Shown: positions 52,855 to 62,067, numbered from the stretch's first letter. The stretch is 64,000 nt of DNA from Bradyrhizobium sp. CCGUVB1N3 (GCF_024199925.1 NZ_JANADR010000001.1:9737501-9801500), one strand, 5' to 3'. Program-made: numbers and translations. The notes: generated by a model not told the origin, from the sequence alone.

Positions 52855-53235
52855 TCACGTCCGGGCAGGCGGCCGGGGCGGAGGATCGCGGATGGCGTCC
52901 CTCACCTTGGCGAGGGTCGACTGGCAAAATTCCTCGCGCTCGCGCTCGAAACGCTCCTGATTCTTGCGGAAGTTGGCAACCCTGGCCTGCACTTCGCTGC
53001 GGAAATCGCCCGATCTTCTGGGTGGCGCGACCTGGGGGGGCGGGGGCGCCGCCTGCGGCGGCTGGTCGACCTCACGGGCCTCTTCGATCACCACCACGGA
53101 GGTGACCTCCACGGTGGTCGGAGGGGGCACGGAATCAGGCTCCGTCAGGAGCTGCTCCTCCTTCCGCCCGGTCACGGATTGAACAAAGGCCAATGTCTGC
53201 GCGATCAGCGCATCGCGTTCCCTGATCCACTTCAT
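52855..53235 (-). CDS. Hypothetical protein with proline-rich middle and coiled tail
   Basis: 126 residues from the ATG at 53235, set by AGAGGTGG ahead of it; the frame runs to 53436 but that part overlaps the divergent gene's promoter. N-terminal helix (MKWIRERDALIAQTLAFVQS), Pro/Val-rich middle (about 35-75), then a charged helix (VQARVANFRKNQERFERERE) that could coil. No known domain. Cytoplasmic. Confidence 0.6.
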   Translation of the reverse strand: MKWIRERDALIAQTLAFVQSVTGRKEEQLLTEPDSVPPPTTVEVTSVVVIEEAREVDQPPQAAPPPPQVAPPRRSGDFRSEVQARVANFRKNQERFEREREEFCQSTLAKVRDAIRDPPPRPPART

Positions 53236-53338
53236 GGTCCACCTCTGCGCACGTCCCATTCCAGCAAACCGGCTGCTCCGAATCAAGGCATGCTTGCAGG
53301 GGATTGCATATTTTTCCCGATCGCCCGAAACTGCGGCA

Positions 53339-53503
53339 ATGAAACCGAAGGATGAATGGTCGGAAGAGGCCGAGGGCCTGAGCCTGGTGCGCGCCTTCCT
53401 GTTGCTGCCACCCGACAAGCGGCGTCTCGTGCTCAAATTCGCCGATGAGCTTGCGCGCGCACAGGAGCGCCACGAGGAAGGGGCGGAAGCGTCCCCGACC
53501 TGA
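53339..53503 (+). CDS. Small hypothetical protein (54 aa)
   Basis: 54 residues from ATG 53339 (MKPKDEWSEEAEGLSLVRAF), with LLLPPDKRRLVLKFADELAR in the middle. An acidic, helical protein of the kind often seen next to regulators in Bradyrhizobium. Divergent from the gene at 52855. The longer upstream reading of the frame belongs to intergenic DNA. Confidence 0.55.
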   Translation: MKPKDEWSEEAEGLSLVRAFLLLPPDKRRLVLKFADELARAQERHEEGAEASPT

Positions 53504-53590
53504 GCAATATCGAGCGGCGCCCTCGTTCTGGCTGTAGCCGTTTCCCGGCACAGCTTGCGCGTTCGTGCGGCCTCGGCTCTTATCGGCGCC

Positions 53591-54076
53591 GTGGCTGAGA
53601 TAGAGACCTACATCGTCAACCCCGACACGCCCGAGATCGACATCTGCGCGCGCTGGCGCGCGGAGACGTTTTCGGTGCTCGGGGGGAGCGTCGAGCAGGA
53701 GCGACGCACGCTCAATCGCTTCGCGGCGGACCAGACGCGGCAGGTAGCCCTGATCGCCAAGCGCGGGACGGTGCCGGTCGGCACCTGCCTGCTGGTGCCC
53801 TCCGAGATCGAGCCCAATCACCAGGTCTCGCCGTGGCTTGCAGGATTGTTCGTGGCGCCCGACCATCGGCGGCATGGGGCCGGCGCCGTTCTGGTGCGCG
53901 CGATCGAGGCGCAGGCCCGTCTGCGCGGCTTTGCACGGATCTTCCTCTACACGACCAGCGCTGCGGGATTCTATCAGCGGCTCGGCTGGGACCTCGTCGA
54001 GCATACCGACTGGAAGGGTTTCGGACGAACCGCCTTCATGTCGCGCACGATCCAGTTGACGTCGCTGCAGACATAG
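53591..54076 (+). CDS. GNAT-family N-acetyltransferase
   Basis: 161 residues from GTG 53591 (MAEIETYIVNPDTPEIDICA). GNAT core: WLAGLFVAPDHRRHGAGAVL (acetyl-CoA loop R-R-H-G-A-G), VRAIEAQARLRGFARIFLYT and SAAGFYQRLGWDLVEHTD. Motif A complete. Acceptor unknown. Followed by the chemoreceptor gene after 150 bases that carry no other gene. Confidence 0.9.
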   Translation: MAEIETYIVNPDTPEIDICARWRAETFSVLGGSVEQERRTLNRFAADQTRQVALIAKRGTVPVGTCLLVPSEIEPNHQVSPWLAGLFVAPDHRRHGAGAVLVRAIEAQARLRGFARIFLYTTSAAGFYQRLGWDLVEHTDWKGFGRTAFMSRTIQLTSLQT

Positions 54077-54226
54077 AAAGCTTACACGAAGCTTACGAAG
54101 CCGCGGCCAAGAGCTATTTTCCAGTAATTTTACGCGCGGCAAATTGTATCAAATATTAATGTCCGTGGGTTCCATTGGGTTCTACTTCGGGAACGCTGGC
54201 GCGTGGATCCAATCGGATGGGTTGCA

Positions 54227-55924
54227 ATGGGCTTTTTGAATAATCTGAAGATTGTCTTGAAAGTCGGCCTGATCGTTGCGGTGTTGGGCTGTGCGCTCCT
54301 GGGCGTGGCGGCGTTCAGCGCCGTCCAGCTCTCTTCGACGGTCGATAGCTTTTCGGCGCTGACGGAAGCCGAAGCGGCGGGGCTGGGCCTGACCCGCGCG
54401 CAGCGGCGGGCGGAAACCTATCACGCCGCGCTTTATGCCACGCTGACCGAGACCACCGAGGAGGGCAACGCCAGGCGCCTGAAGATCGCAAGCGAGAACC
54501 GCGATCAGATCGCCGGCTTCCTCGAGACCGCGATCAAGGAGGATGCGGGCCGTGCTGGCGAAATCCGCGCTATCCGCGACAAGCTGAAGGGCGTGTTTGC
54601 CGCCTGCGATCCGGTACTCGAAGCCGGCGCCAAGGCGAGCACCAGCGAGGAGAATGCCAAGGCTGCGGATCGCGCCCACAAGGAGTGCGATCCGGTGATG
54701 GATGCGGCGCTCGCTGATATCGCCAACTTCGCCGCACGGACGGCCGATCAGGTTACCAAGCGCAGGCAGGAGCTCGGCGCGCAGGCCAGCGCCTCGATCC
54801 AAACCGTGATCGGTGTCAGCGCGGCCGGCTTGCTGCTCGGTGTCGTGATCGCGCTCTTCATCGGCCTCAAGGCGATGTCGCAGCCGATCGCCCGCCTCAA
54901 ACTCGCGATGGAGGGATTGGCCCGGAATGATCTTTCGACCGAGGTGCCCGAGAAGGATCGCCGCGACGAGATCGGCGAGATGGCGAAGACGGTCGAGATC
55001 TTCAAGACCAATGCGCTCGAGGTCGAGCGGCTCAAGAAGGTCCAGGAGGACGCCGAGCGGCAGGCCGCCGCACAGCGCCGGCGCGATATGGTCGATCTTG
55101 CCGATGGATTCGAGCGCGCGGTCGGCGAGATCGTGGACACCGTCGGCTCCGCCTCCACCGAGCTCGAAGCGTCCTCCTCGACGCTCGCGACCACGGCGCA
55201 GCGCGCGCAGCAACTGACGTCGGTCGTCGCGGTCGCCTCGGGTGAAGCCACCGGCAACGTCCAGTCGGTCGCCACCGCGACCGAGGAGCTGTCGTCCTCG
55301 GTCAACGAGATCAGCCGCCAGGTGCAGGAATCCGCACGGATGGCCATCGATGCGGTGGGCCAGGCGCGCTCGACGACCGAGCGGGTCAGCCAGCTCTCGA
55401 CCGCGGCGACGCGGATCGGCGACGTCGTCGAGCTGATCAACACGATTGCCGGCCAGACCAATCTGCTCGCGCTGAACGCCACCATCGAGGCGGCGCGCGC
55501 AGGCGAGGCCGGCCGCGGCTTTGCGGTCGTCGCCTCCGAGGTCAAGTCGCTGGCCGAGCAGACCGCGAAGGCGACCGGCGAGATCAGCCAGCAGATTTCC
55601 GGCATCCAGACCGCCACCCAGGATTCGGTGACGGCGATCCGCGAGATCTCGGCAACCATCGAGCGGCTGTCGGAAGTGTCCTCGACGATTGCCGCGGCGG
55701 TGGAGGAGCAGGGCGCCGCGACGCAGGAGATTGCGCGCAACGTTCAACAGGCCGCCCACGGCACCCAGCAGGTGTCCTCGAACATCGGCGACGTGCAGCG
55801 CGGCGCCGCCGAGACCGGCTCGGCCTCCTCGCAGGTGCTCTCGACCGCGAAGATGCTGGCCACCGACAGCAACCGCCTGAAGCTCGAAGTCGGCAAATTC
55901 CTGTCGACGGTACGCGCCGGTTAG
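54227..55924 (+). CDS. Methyl-accepting chemotaxis protein
   Basis: 565 residues from ATG 54227 ([14 protein letters not shown]); GTG 54203 is less likely. Two membrane helices (about 8-30 and 190-215) flank a 160-residue periplasmic helical sensor. HAMP follows ([20 protein letters not shown]), then the signalling domain with the invariant tip [20 protein letters not shown] and the [20 protein letters not shown] stretch. Alphaproteobacterial class with a short sensor. Ligand unknown; no chemotaxis kinase nearby, so it works with an unlinked array. Confidence 0.95.
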   Translation: MGFLNNLKIVLKVGLIVAVLGCALLGVAAFSAVQLSSTVDSFSALTEAEAAGLGLTRAQRRAETYHAALYATLTETTEEGNARRLKIASENRDQIAGFLETAIKEDAGRAGEIRAIRDKLKGVFAACDPVLEAGAKASTSEENAKAADRAHKECDPVMDAALADIANFAARTADQVTKRRQELGAQASASIQTVIGVSAAGLLLGVVIALFIGLKAMSQPIARLKLAMEGLARNDLSTEVPEKDRRDEIGEMAKTVEIFKTNALEVERLKKVQEDAERQAAAQRRRDMVDLADGFERAVGEIVDTVGSASTELEASSSTLATTAQRAQQLTSVVAVASGEATGNVQSVATATEELSSSVNEISRQVQESARMAIDAVGQARSTTERVSQLSTAATRIGDVVELINTIAGQTNLLALNATIEAARAGEAGRGFAVVASEVKSLAEQTAKATGEISQQISGIQTATQDSVTAIREISATIERLSEVSSTIAAAVEEQGAATQEIARNVQQAAHGTQQVSSNIGDVQRGAAETGSASSQVLSTAKMLATDSNRLKLEVGKFLSTVRAG

Positions 55925-56002
55925 GCGAGGGAGCACCAGTGACCCGGCGGCCTTGCGCCGCCGGCGCGTCGCAGACCCTACGCTTGATCGCGCTGCTGTC
56001 AC

Positions 56003-56737
56003 CTAGCCCGCGAGCCGCGCCGCAAAGAACCGGCTGACGCGGTCGATCGCATCCGCGGTCATCGGATCGCTGTCGGAGAAGTCAAAGCCGTGGGGCTTGC
56101 CGGGATAGGGCACGAACTCGGCCTCAGCGCCGACGGACTTCGCAAGCGCGATCAGCTTCTTTCCGTTCGCGATCGAAACGTTCTGGTCCGCCTCGCCATG
56201 CAGCTCGATCATCGGCGGCATGTGCTTGACCTTGCTGGCTGTGGCATTGGGCATGCCGCCATAGAGCACCGCGAGTGCGGCGATGCGCGCGTCACGCGCG
56301 GCCGTGTTGGCGGCGATGAAGCCGCCGAGCGAAAAGCCCAACAGGCCGACGCGCCCCGAACTGTCGGGCCGGCCGAGGATGCTCGTCACGGTCGCGGCGA
56401 CCGTGTCGGACCAGCCGTCGAACCGTGTCGTGTCATAGGCTTCGCGGCTTTCCTTCGTGCTCATCTTCGAATTCAGCGTCGCCATGTCGGTCTCGGTCAT
56501 GTAGCGGAGAAGATAGGCATCGATGCCCTTGGCCGACAGGGCGTCGGCATATCGCTGATAGGCGCGCGGCCTGATCTCGATGCCGCGCGAGCCGTGCAGC
56601 AGAATCACGGCGGGGCGTTTTCCGGAAACCTCCGCGGGATAACGCGTCAAGGCGTCGTTGCCGGGCTCGGCGCGCGCCGCAGGCGACAGCGAGAGCAAGG
56701 CCAGACCTGCAAGGGTGGTTCGTCGCGTGATCATCAC
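56003..56737 (-). CDS. Tat-exported dienelactone hydrolase-like protein
   Basis: 244 residues. N-terminal twin-arginine signal (MMITRRTTLAGLALLSLSPA). Alpha/beta core: AVILLHGSRGIEIRPRAYQR (oxyanion HGS), nucleophile Ser in RVGLLGFSLGGFIAAN, Asp in IELHGEADQNVSI and His in YPGKPHGFDFSD. Active site is a Ser version of the dienelactone hydrolase fold. Hydrolyses an ester or lactone in the periplasm; substrate unknown. Confidence 0.85.
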   Translation of the reverse strand: MMITRRTTLAGLALLSLSPAARAEPGNDALTRYPAEVSGKRPAVILLHGSRGIEIRPRAYQRYADALSAKGIDAYLLRYMTETDMATLNSKMSTKESREAYDTTRFDGWSDTVAATVTSILGRPDSSGRVGLLGFSLGGFIAANTAARDARIAALAVLYGGMPNATASKVKHMPPMIELHGEADQNVSIANGKKLIALAKSVGAEAEFVPYPGKPHGFDFSDSDPMTADAIDRVSRFFAARLAG

Positions 56738-56834
56738 TCAGCTCTCTTCAGACGGGATTCCGATCGGCGAGCGTCGCCTGTATAGTGCACTGCGACGGAA
56801 ATTTGACCGCTCATTTTTCTCGAGGCCTTGCCCG

Positions 56835-57551
56835 ATGATCCCCGATCGTCCGCCCGTGCTTGCTCACCAGCGCTTCGTCGCCGACCGCGAGAATTTTGCC
56901 GGTCTCGATCTCGCCGGACGGTTCGAGCGCATCGTCCGCACCAATCTGTGGGGCGCTCCGACCTCGGTGTCGGGGCTCGGCTCTGAACACCCGGCGGCCG
57001 CCGAGATCGAGGTCGCGCTGCCGCCTTTGCTCCGACGCCTCGGCGTGCGTTCGCTGCTCGATGCGCCCTGCGGGGATGCCGGCTGGATCGGCAGATGTGG
57101 GCTCGACGTCGACTATATCGGCGTCGATATCGTGCCGTCGCTGATCGAAGCCAACCGCCAGCGGGTCGCGCAAGGCGAGCTCCTGGGCCGTTTCATCAGC
57201 GCCGACATTACGCGAGATGAGCTGCCTCAGGCCGACGTCATCCTGTGTCGGGATTGCCTGGTGCATCTGAGCTTTCAGAACATCTCCCGTGCCCTGGGGC
57301 GTTTCCGCGCCAGCGGTGCGCGCTTCCTGCTCGCCACCACTTTTCCGGAATGGCACGACAATCTTGATTGCGAGGATGGCGACTGGCGCGCATTGAATCT
57401 CGAGCGGGCGCCGTTCGGCTGGCCGGCGCCGCTGGAGCTGATCAACGAGCGTTGCGAGGAGGGCGGAGGCGGCTGGCGGGACAAGAGCCTCGGGCTGTGG
57501 CGGCTTGCCGATCTGTCCGGCGAGGCAGGAGACATCGCGAGGACCGTGTGA
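56835..57551 (+). CDS. SAM-dependent methyltransferase
   Basis: 238 residues from ATG 56835. Class I fold: SLLDAPCGDAGWIGRCGLDV (motif I, with a D-A-P-C-G-D variant of the Gly loop), IGVDIVPSLIEANRQRVAQG (acidic residue at motif II), DVILCRDCLVHLSFQNISRA (motif IV). Divergent from the Tat hydrolase gene. Substrate not predictable. The upstream in-frame part to 56658 covers the promoter region. Confidence 0.82.
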   Translation: MIPDRPPVLAHQRFVADRENFAGLDLAGRFERIVRTNLWGAPTSVSGLGSEHPAAAEIEVALPPLLRRLGVRSLLDAPCGDAGWIGRCGLDVDYIGVDIVPSLIEANRQRVAQGELLGRFISADITRDELPQADVILCRDCLVHLSFQNISRALGRFRASGARFLLATTFPEWHDNLDCEDGDWRALNLERAPFGWPAPLELINERCEEGGGGWRDKSLGLWRLADLSGEAGDIARTV

Positions 57552-57654
57552 CTGATGTGGCCACGACGCCCGGTTGCGCTCTCCGGCGCCTTCGCACTAC
57601 ACTTCGTCTTGCGTGACAAGATTTTGCTTCGCTGCTCTTGCCGGGGTGTGAACG

Positions 57655-59496
57655 ATGAAGCTGAACGCGATCGTGGCCTTGTTGCTTATCTCCTGCGGCG
57701 CTCCTGCGATCGCGCAGCAGGATGGCGCCGCGCTCTATGCCGGGCAATGCGCCCAATGCCACGATAGCAGCGACGCGCAGAGCCGGGTGCCGCCTCGCAG
57801 CGCGATGCAGGCGATGTCGTTCGAGCACGTGCTGGCGACGCTCACGACCGGCAGCATGGCGGCGATGGCGCAGGGGCGCAGCGATGACGAGCGCAAGGCG
57901 ATCGCGTCCTTCGTCACCGGCAAGACGGCCGTGAGCGGCGCGGCTGCGGCCGCCGACGCGTCCGGCCGCTGCACGCAAGCCATCACCGCCTTTCCGCAAG
58001 GCATCGACGGGCCGCGCTGGAATGGCTGGGGCGCCGATCTCAACAACAGCCGCTTCCAGCCGGACGGGATGGCCGGGCTGACAGCGGAGCAGGTGCCGCA
58101 TCTGACGCTGAAATGGGCGTATGCCTTTCCCGGCGCGTCGCTTGCCTTTGCGCAGCCGACGGTCGCCGGCGGGCTGTTGTTCGTCGGCGGCGCCGATCGC
58201 AAGGTGCGTGCGCTCGATGCGAAGAGCGGCTGTACGGTGTGGACATTTGCACCCGACCTCGCGGTCCGCGCGGCGATCAGCTTCGGGCAGGTCCCGGGCA
58301 CGGATCAGTTTGCCGTGTTCTTCGGCGATGGCCGCGCCAACGTCTATGCCGTCAATGCGCTGACCGGCGCGCTGATCTGGAAGGTGAATGTTGAAGAGCA
58401 CCCGGCCGCCCGAATCACCGGCTCTCCGGTGCTTTATTCCGGCGTGCTTTACGTGCCAGTCTCCTCGCTCGAGGAGGTGGCCGGATCGCAGCCGAGCTAC
58501 GAATGCTGCACCTTCCGCGGCAGCCTCGTCGCGCTGGAGGCTGCGACGGGCAAGCTGATCTGGAAGGCCTACACGATCCCCGAGGTGCCGCAGCCGACGA
58601 CGAGGAATGCGCGCGGCACGCAGCTCTATGGTCCGTCCGGCGCCTCTATCTGGTCGGCGCCGACCATCGACACCGAGCGGAAGGCGGTCTATGTCGCGAC
58701 CAGCAATTCCTATTCGGACCCGCCGGCCGCGACCAGCGATGCCGTGCTTGCGTTCGAGCTTGCGAGCGGACGGCTGCTCTGGAAGCAGCAGGCGACCCCG
58801 AAGGATGCCTTTGTCGTGGCCTGCTTCACCACCGACCAGACCAATTGTCCGAACGCTCACGGGCCGGATCATGATTTCGGCCAGTCGCCGATCCTGGTGA
58901 AGCTGCGCGACGGCAAGCGCGTCCTGGTCATCGGCCAAAAGTCCGGCGTCGTGCACGCGCTCGATCCGGATAGCGAGGGCAAGATCCTCTGGCAGACGCG
59001 GATCGGGAAGGGCGGTCCACTCGGCGGCAGCGAATGGGGCTCGGCTGCGGACCAGGACCGCATCTATGTCGCGATCTCCGACGTGCGCTTCCTGCGCGAC
59101 GGCTCGCGGCGGCTCGACTCCACGCAAGGCGGCGGGCTCTTCGCGCTCGATCTTGCGAGCGGCAAGGTTGCGATGGAGGTGGCACCGGTGCCTTGCGGCG
59201 AGCGCCCGAAATGCAGCCCCGCGCTCTCGGCCGCGATCAGCGTCATTCCCGGTGTCGTGTTCTCCGGCGGCGTCAACGGTTACTTGCGCGCCTATGCGAC
59301 GTCGGATGCCAAACTGCTCTGGGAGTTCGACACCTCGCGGGACTACAAGGCCGTCAACGGCGTTCCGGCGTTCGGTGGCGCCATCGACGGCCCGGGCCCG
59401 GTGATCGTCGACGGCATGCTCTACACCAACTCCGGCTATGGCCAATGGAGCGGCACCGCCGGCAACGTGCTGCTGGCGTTCGAGGTGGGGAAGTGA
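57655..59496 (+). CDS. Haem c / PQQ-binding dehydrogenase (polyvinyl-alcohol dehydrogenase-like)
   Basis: 613 residues. Signal peptide, then a cytochrome c domain with one C-x-x-C-H (CAQCHDS, near residues 32-36). An eight-blade PQQ propeller follows, with the W-x-x-x-x-x-x-N-x-R entry (WNGWGADLNNSRFQ), repeats such as GKLIWKAYTI and a vicinal Cys pair (SYECCTFRG) that contacts PQQ in quinoprotein dehydrogenases. Layout fits polyvinyl-alcohol dehydrogenase-type enzymes. Periplasmic oxidation of a secondary alcohol or polymer with electrons passed to cytochrome c. Confidence 0.85.
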   Translation: MKLNAIVALLLISCGAPAIAQQDGAALYAGQCAQCHDSSDAQSRVPPRSAMQAMSFEHVLATLTTGSMAAMAQGRSDDERKAIASFVTGKTAVSGAAAAADASGRCTQAITAFPQGIDGPRWNGWGADLNNSRFQPDGMAGLTAEQVPHLTLKWAYAFPGASLAFAQPTVAGGLLFVGGADRKVRALDAKSGCTVWTFAPDLAVRAAISFGQVPGTDQFAVFFGDGRANVYAVNALTGALIWKVNVEEHPAARITGSPVLYSGVLYVPVSSLEEVAGSQPSYECCTFRGSLVALEAATGKLIWKAYTIPEVPQPTTRNARGTQLYGPSGASIWSAPTIDTERKAVYVATSNSYSDPPAATSDAVLAFELASGRLLWKQQATPKDAFVVACFTTDQTNCPNAHGPDHDFGQSPILVKLRDGKRVLVIGQKSGVVHALDPDSEGKILWQTRIGKGGPLGGSEWGSAADQDRIYVAISDVRFLRDGSRRLDSTQGGGLFALDLASGKVAMEVAPVPCGERPKCSPALSAAISVIPGVVFSGGVNGYLRAYATSDAKLLWEFDTSRDYKAVNGVPAFGGAIDGPGPVIVDGMLYTNSGYGQWSGTAGNVLLAFEVGK

Positions 59497-60240
59497 GGCG
59501 AGGGCGATGACAGTTGAGGGTGTGGAGCGCACGTGCCTCAATCTCGCGAGTCGCAATGACGGAGGATGTCGCAGCGGCTCTCTTCCAATTCGCATCTTGT
59601 TGCAGACACAGCTTCGCATTCTCGCGGCGCATTTCGCCCGAGCTTTGCTTCCGTCATACCCTCCATCGGAACAGAGGGCGCAGGGAAGGCCGGGTGCCGG
59701 CTGGCACCCGCGGTCCGCTGCGCGCAGGTCAAACAAGAGAACTGCACAGCGGCATACAGGTTAAGCCGGAAACAACACCCGGCCTTCCCTGCGCAGTGGG
59801 CTTACGGCTTATGTCGCGCTCTCCCCGGGGAGCGATGCACTATTGCCCCCGTCGCCTTGCAGCGCAACGATGCGAGCCGCCCGGTCGGACCGACCCGCAT
59901 CACCGCAAGACTTGACGCACAGACTCCGGGCGCCAGGACCACACGATTTTGCCGTACGCCGACAGCGTTGTCGTACCGCGCGATGCCGTCGCTCACGGGG
60001 ACTACCCGCCCTGCGACCGCCCTTCGCGCCGACGCTGCCTGCGTCCACCGCCGCTCATCCCGCATACCGTGACGATCGCGATACGCCCCTCTGCGTGGGA
60101 TGAGGTGTGGTGAAAATACGATAAATCAGAATTCCGTCAATCGATATATTTTGGTCGATGCGAATTGCCCCAGCGCTGGCGTGATTTGCCCGTCGGGCAA
60201 CACAAGATATTGCAGTAGGCCAGATGGGCCGTGAGCCGGT
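59497..60240. repeat. Non-coding repeat-like region
   Basis: About 740 bases with several long open frames on both strands but none with a ribosome site, signal or known domain. The frames have the Arg/Pro/His-rich look of shadow ORFs. I recall near-identical blocks in many Bradyrhizobium intergenic regions. It contains local inverted segments (AAGGCCGGGTG and its complement). Near its end (60187-60202) is the palindromic TTGCCCGTCGGGCAA core, also seen at 16652-16668. Confidence 0.5.
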
Positions 60241-60329
60241 TCCCGGCGGCCGATTCACATAGGCAAGTGCGGGAACCCGCGAAGCAGAGCAGCTTGTCGG
60301 CGTGCCGTTTTGACACCGGCGCGGACGTG

Positions 60330-60384
60330 CGGCCTCAGCATTAAGCCTCCACCAGGGCCCCCAGATGCTGAGGCCGTTTTTTTT
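60330..60384 (+). terminator. Strong Rho-independent terminator without an upstream gene
   Basis: An 11-bp perfect stem (60330-60340 with 60366-60376), 25-base loop, then eight T. No annotated gene on the plus strand runs into it, so it may end an unannotated transcript from the repeat-like region. Confidence 0.75.
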
Positions 60385-60522
60385 GCTCGTCTCCAGACTG
60401 TCTCGCTGCGGGACGAACGCCAGTCTCCATAATTTACAAGCTGTGCACCATGAAAAATGATCGGAAAATTTTAGCGAAACGATCTGCGGGCCCTTTGCGT
60501 CAGTCTGCTGGAGGGTGCAGCG

Positions 60523-60696
60523 ATGGTCACAGATGCAGGTTTCGACGAGCGTGAAAGCGAGATCGCCCGCTACAGGATTTTGGCGCAGGAGGTGACGGAC
60601 CCGCTCGCCGCGCGCCTGTTGCAACACATCGTGATCGATCTCGAAGCCGACCTGCTGCGCGATCGCGCCGCCAGTGCAGGCAGGCCGGATGGATGA
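60523..60696 (+). CDS. Small hypothetical protein (57 aa)
   Basis: 57 residues from ATG 60523, with CTGGAGGG 8-13 bases ahead. MVTDAGFDERESEIARYRIL, AQEVTDPLAARLLQHIVIDL and an acidic tail form an amphipathic helical protein. I recall similar short proteins in several Bradyrhizobium genomes. Function unknown. Confidence 0.55.
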   Translation: MVTDAGFDERESEIARYRILAQEVTDPLAARLLQHIVIDLEADLLRDRAASAGRPDG

Positions 60697-60957
60697 GGTG
60701 AGCACGTCAGCGTTCAGACCGGCGGCTTTGGTCTGATCGCAGCGGCCAACATCTTCAATGTCGCCGGCTCTTTCACGGGTACGTTTGGCGTCGTCTCCAG
60801 CGGCGCTGACGGAGTGACCATCGGCAACGTTTTTAGTGCGGTGGGGACGCCTGGATCGGATTCTTGCACGACGGCAAAGGCGCCAACTTTGTGACCTTGC
60901 GCCCGAACGGCATGTCGGTGTCAGTAGGGGCAGCACGAGGCAAGGGCGTGCTCGCAG
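60697..60957 (+). other. Region with a possible coding remnant
   Basis: After the stop of the 57-residue gene the same frame stays open for about 65 codons (VQTGGFGLIAAANIFNVAGS) with a secreted, Gly/Ala-rich look but no start. It could be a 3' remnant of a lost gene. Nothing else is visible here. Confidence 0.25.
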
Positions 60958-61218
60958 TTATCGACGGTGCATGCACGCCTGCACGTAATCCTTCATGGCG
61001 GGATCCAACATGCTCCGGTTGAGACCCATCGATAGGGCTTCCTCTTTGCACCGTTCTATCTTTGCACCAACCTGCGGATGGTTTGCTTCGACGCACTGAC
61101 GGCGGAAAGGACCGGGGGGATATTGCACGCAGTTTTGCGCTTGAGCGCTGGTGCTGCCTAGAACCACTGCGACGGCAATCAGCTTTCGGATCATGTCTGA
61201 ACGAATGGTCTGTGTCAT
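60958..61218 (-). CDS. Small exported Cys-rich protein
   Basis: 86 residues from the ATG at 61218, set by GAGGAGAAATGGT just before it. Signal peptide (MIRKLIAVAVVLGSTSAQA within it). Mature part: QNCVQYPPGPFRRQCVEANH, then ERCKEEALSMGLNRSMLDPA and DYVQACMHRR at the end; four Cys could form two disulfides. A broken paralogue lies at 62118. No known family; periplasmic. Confidence 0.65.
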   Translation of the reverse strand: MTQTIRSDMIRKLIAVAVVLGSTSAQAQNCVQYPPGPFRRQCVEANHPQVGAKIERCKEEALSMGLNRSMLDPAMKDYVQACMHRR

Positions 61219-61341
61219 ACCATTTCTCCTCGCCCTGATCTCGACAACGCCACAGAGGCTCGGGCAACCGCAGGTCGCGCGCAAGCAGATTTCCCCAAGC
61301 GGGGGGACTTAATTGACCGTTAGGGCAAATCAGCGGAGGAG

Positions 61342-61410
61342 ATGCAACTAGGCCGGACGGTTGAGCAAGCGCTCGACGACCTCGCCCAGGCAGGGAGAGC
61401 GCAGCAATGA
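61342..61410 (+). CDS. Possible micro-ORF (22 aa), coupled to the next
   Basis: 22 residues (MQLGRTVEQALDDLAQAGRA) from ATG 61342. Its TGA overlaps the next ATG as ATGA. A GGAGGAG lies directly at the ATG, too close for normal initiation. Likely a leader peptide or a chance ORF. Confidence 0.25.
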   Translation: MQLGRTVEQALDDLAQAGRAQQ

Positions 61411-61523
61411 GCAACGTGGTCGACCTACGACGGACCGTCTATTTCGAGAACGAGTGCGACATCGAGGACATCGTCAGGCTCAGCCAGCGGCTGGCTGCTC
61501 ATGCCCGCCGGCTAAGGCGGTGA
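61407..61523 (+). CDS. Possible small protein (38 aa)
   Basis: 38 residues (MSNVVDLRRTVYFENECDIE, then a basic helix with RLAAHARRLRR) from ATG 61407, preceded by GGGAGAG. Charged, helical. Overlaps the stop of the 22-residue ORF. Coding is plausible but not proven. Confidence 0.4.
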   Translation: MSNVVDLRRTVYFENECDIEDIVRLSQRLAAHARRLRR

Positions 61524-61583
61524 CAAACAGGAAGGCGCCGGGATCTCCGGCGCCATCCTCGTCTTGGTCGTGTAAGGTCGATG

Positions 61584-61925
61584 TCAGTTTGCCGTGTGAT
61601 CCTTTCGTGGTCGTCGATTCCCTGCACGGGATAGGCGCCTGCGAGGTCCGGTTGGATTTGCCTCCAATGCCGGGCCTCGCTTCCGGCCGCCGTTCAAGGC
61701 TCGCATGATGCCAATGCGTGCAAACATCGTCGGGTCGCCTTGCTCTGCCACGAGGATCAGCGCTTCCATCGCCGTTTGCCATTCTGGCCGATCGGGCTCA
61801 GCCTTGGGCAGCTTGGCGATGTAGTGGCCGGCATCACGCAAGGTGACGAGCTTGCGTCGGCCAACCTCGATCGGCTCCTCGAAAGGACGCCCCCAGCCCC
61901 GATCAGTCTTCTTGCGCGGCCTCAC
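61584..61925 (-). CDS. Hypothetical protein, possibly altered at its C-terminus
   Basis: 113 residues from GTG 61925 (VRPRKKTDRGWGRPFEEPIE, LVTLRDAGHYIAKLPKAEPD, WQTAMEALILVAEQGDPTMF, ARIGIMRALN). The first 85 residues match a family I remember from Bradyrhizobium. After RALN the sequence no longer matches and may be shifted out of frame. The frame extends upstream to 62066 only because it crosses the IS tail. Confidence 0.5.
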   Translation of the reverse strand: MRPRKKTDRGWGRPFEEPIEVGRRKLVTLRDAGHYIAKLPKAEPDRPEWQTAMEALILVAEQGDPTMFARIGIMRALNGGRKRGPALEANPTGPRRRLSRAGNRRPRKDHTAN

Positions 61926-61945
61926 CGTTCCGCTAGGGTCCGGAC

Positions 61946-62067
61946 TCAATTGAGCCAATAGGTGACTGCGGCGGCGATGAAGGCTGCACTGAGGTAATTC
62001 CTGGCGAGTTTGTCGTATCGGGTGGCGATGCGACGCCAGTCTTTGAGTCTGCACCACATACGGCATT
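61946..62067 (-). pseudogene. Transposase C-terminal remnant (IS5 family)
   Basis: In the minus-strand frame ending at TGA 61948-61946 the sequence reads CRLKDWRRIATRYDKLARNY, then LSAAFIAAAVTYWLN. This is the conserved C-terminus of an IS5-family (IS427-group) transposase. Only about 40 residues remain; the rest is lost. Confidence 0.75.

Noticed and set aside
57442..59736. 764-codon frame opposite the quinohaemoprotein gene
   Set aside because: The plus-strand gene has clear haem c and PQQ motifs; the opposite frame has none.
59566..60072. 168-codon frame in the repeat-like region
   Set aside because: No ribosome site, no signal, several competing frames of similar length; the region looks non-coding.
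60055..60936. 293-codon minus-strand frame
   Set aside because: Runs through a terminator and a repeat core; composition is not coding-like.
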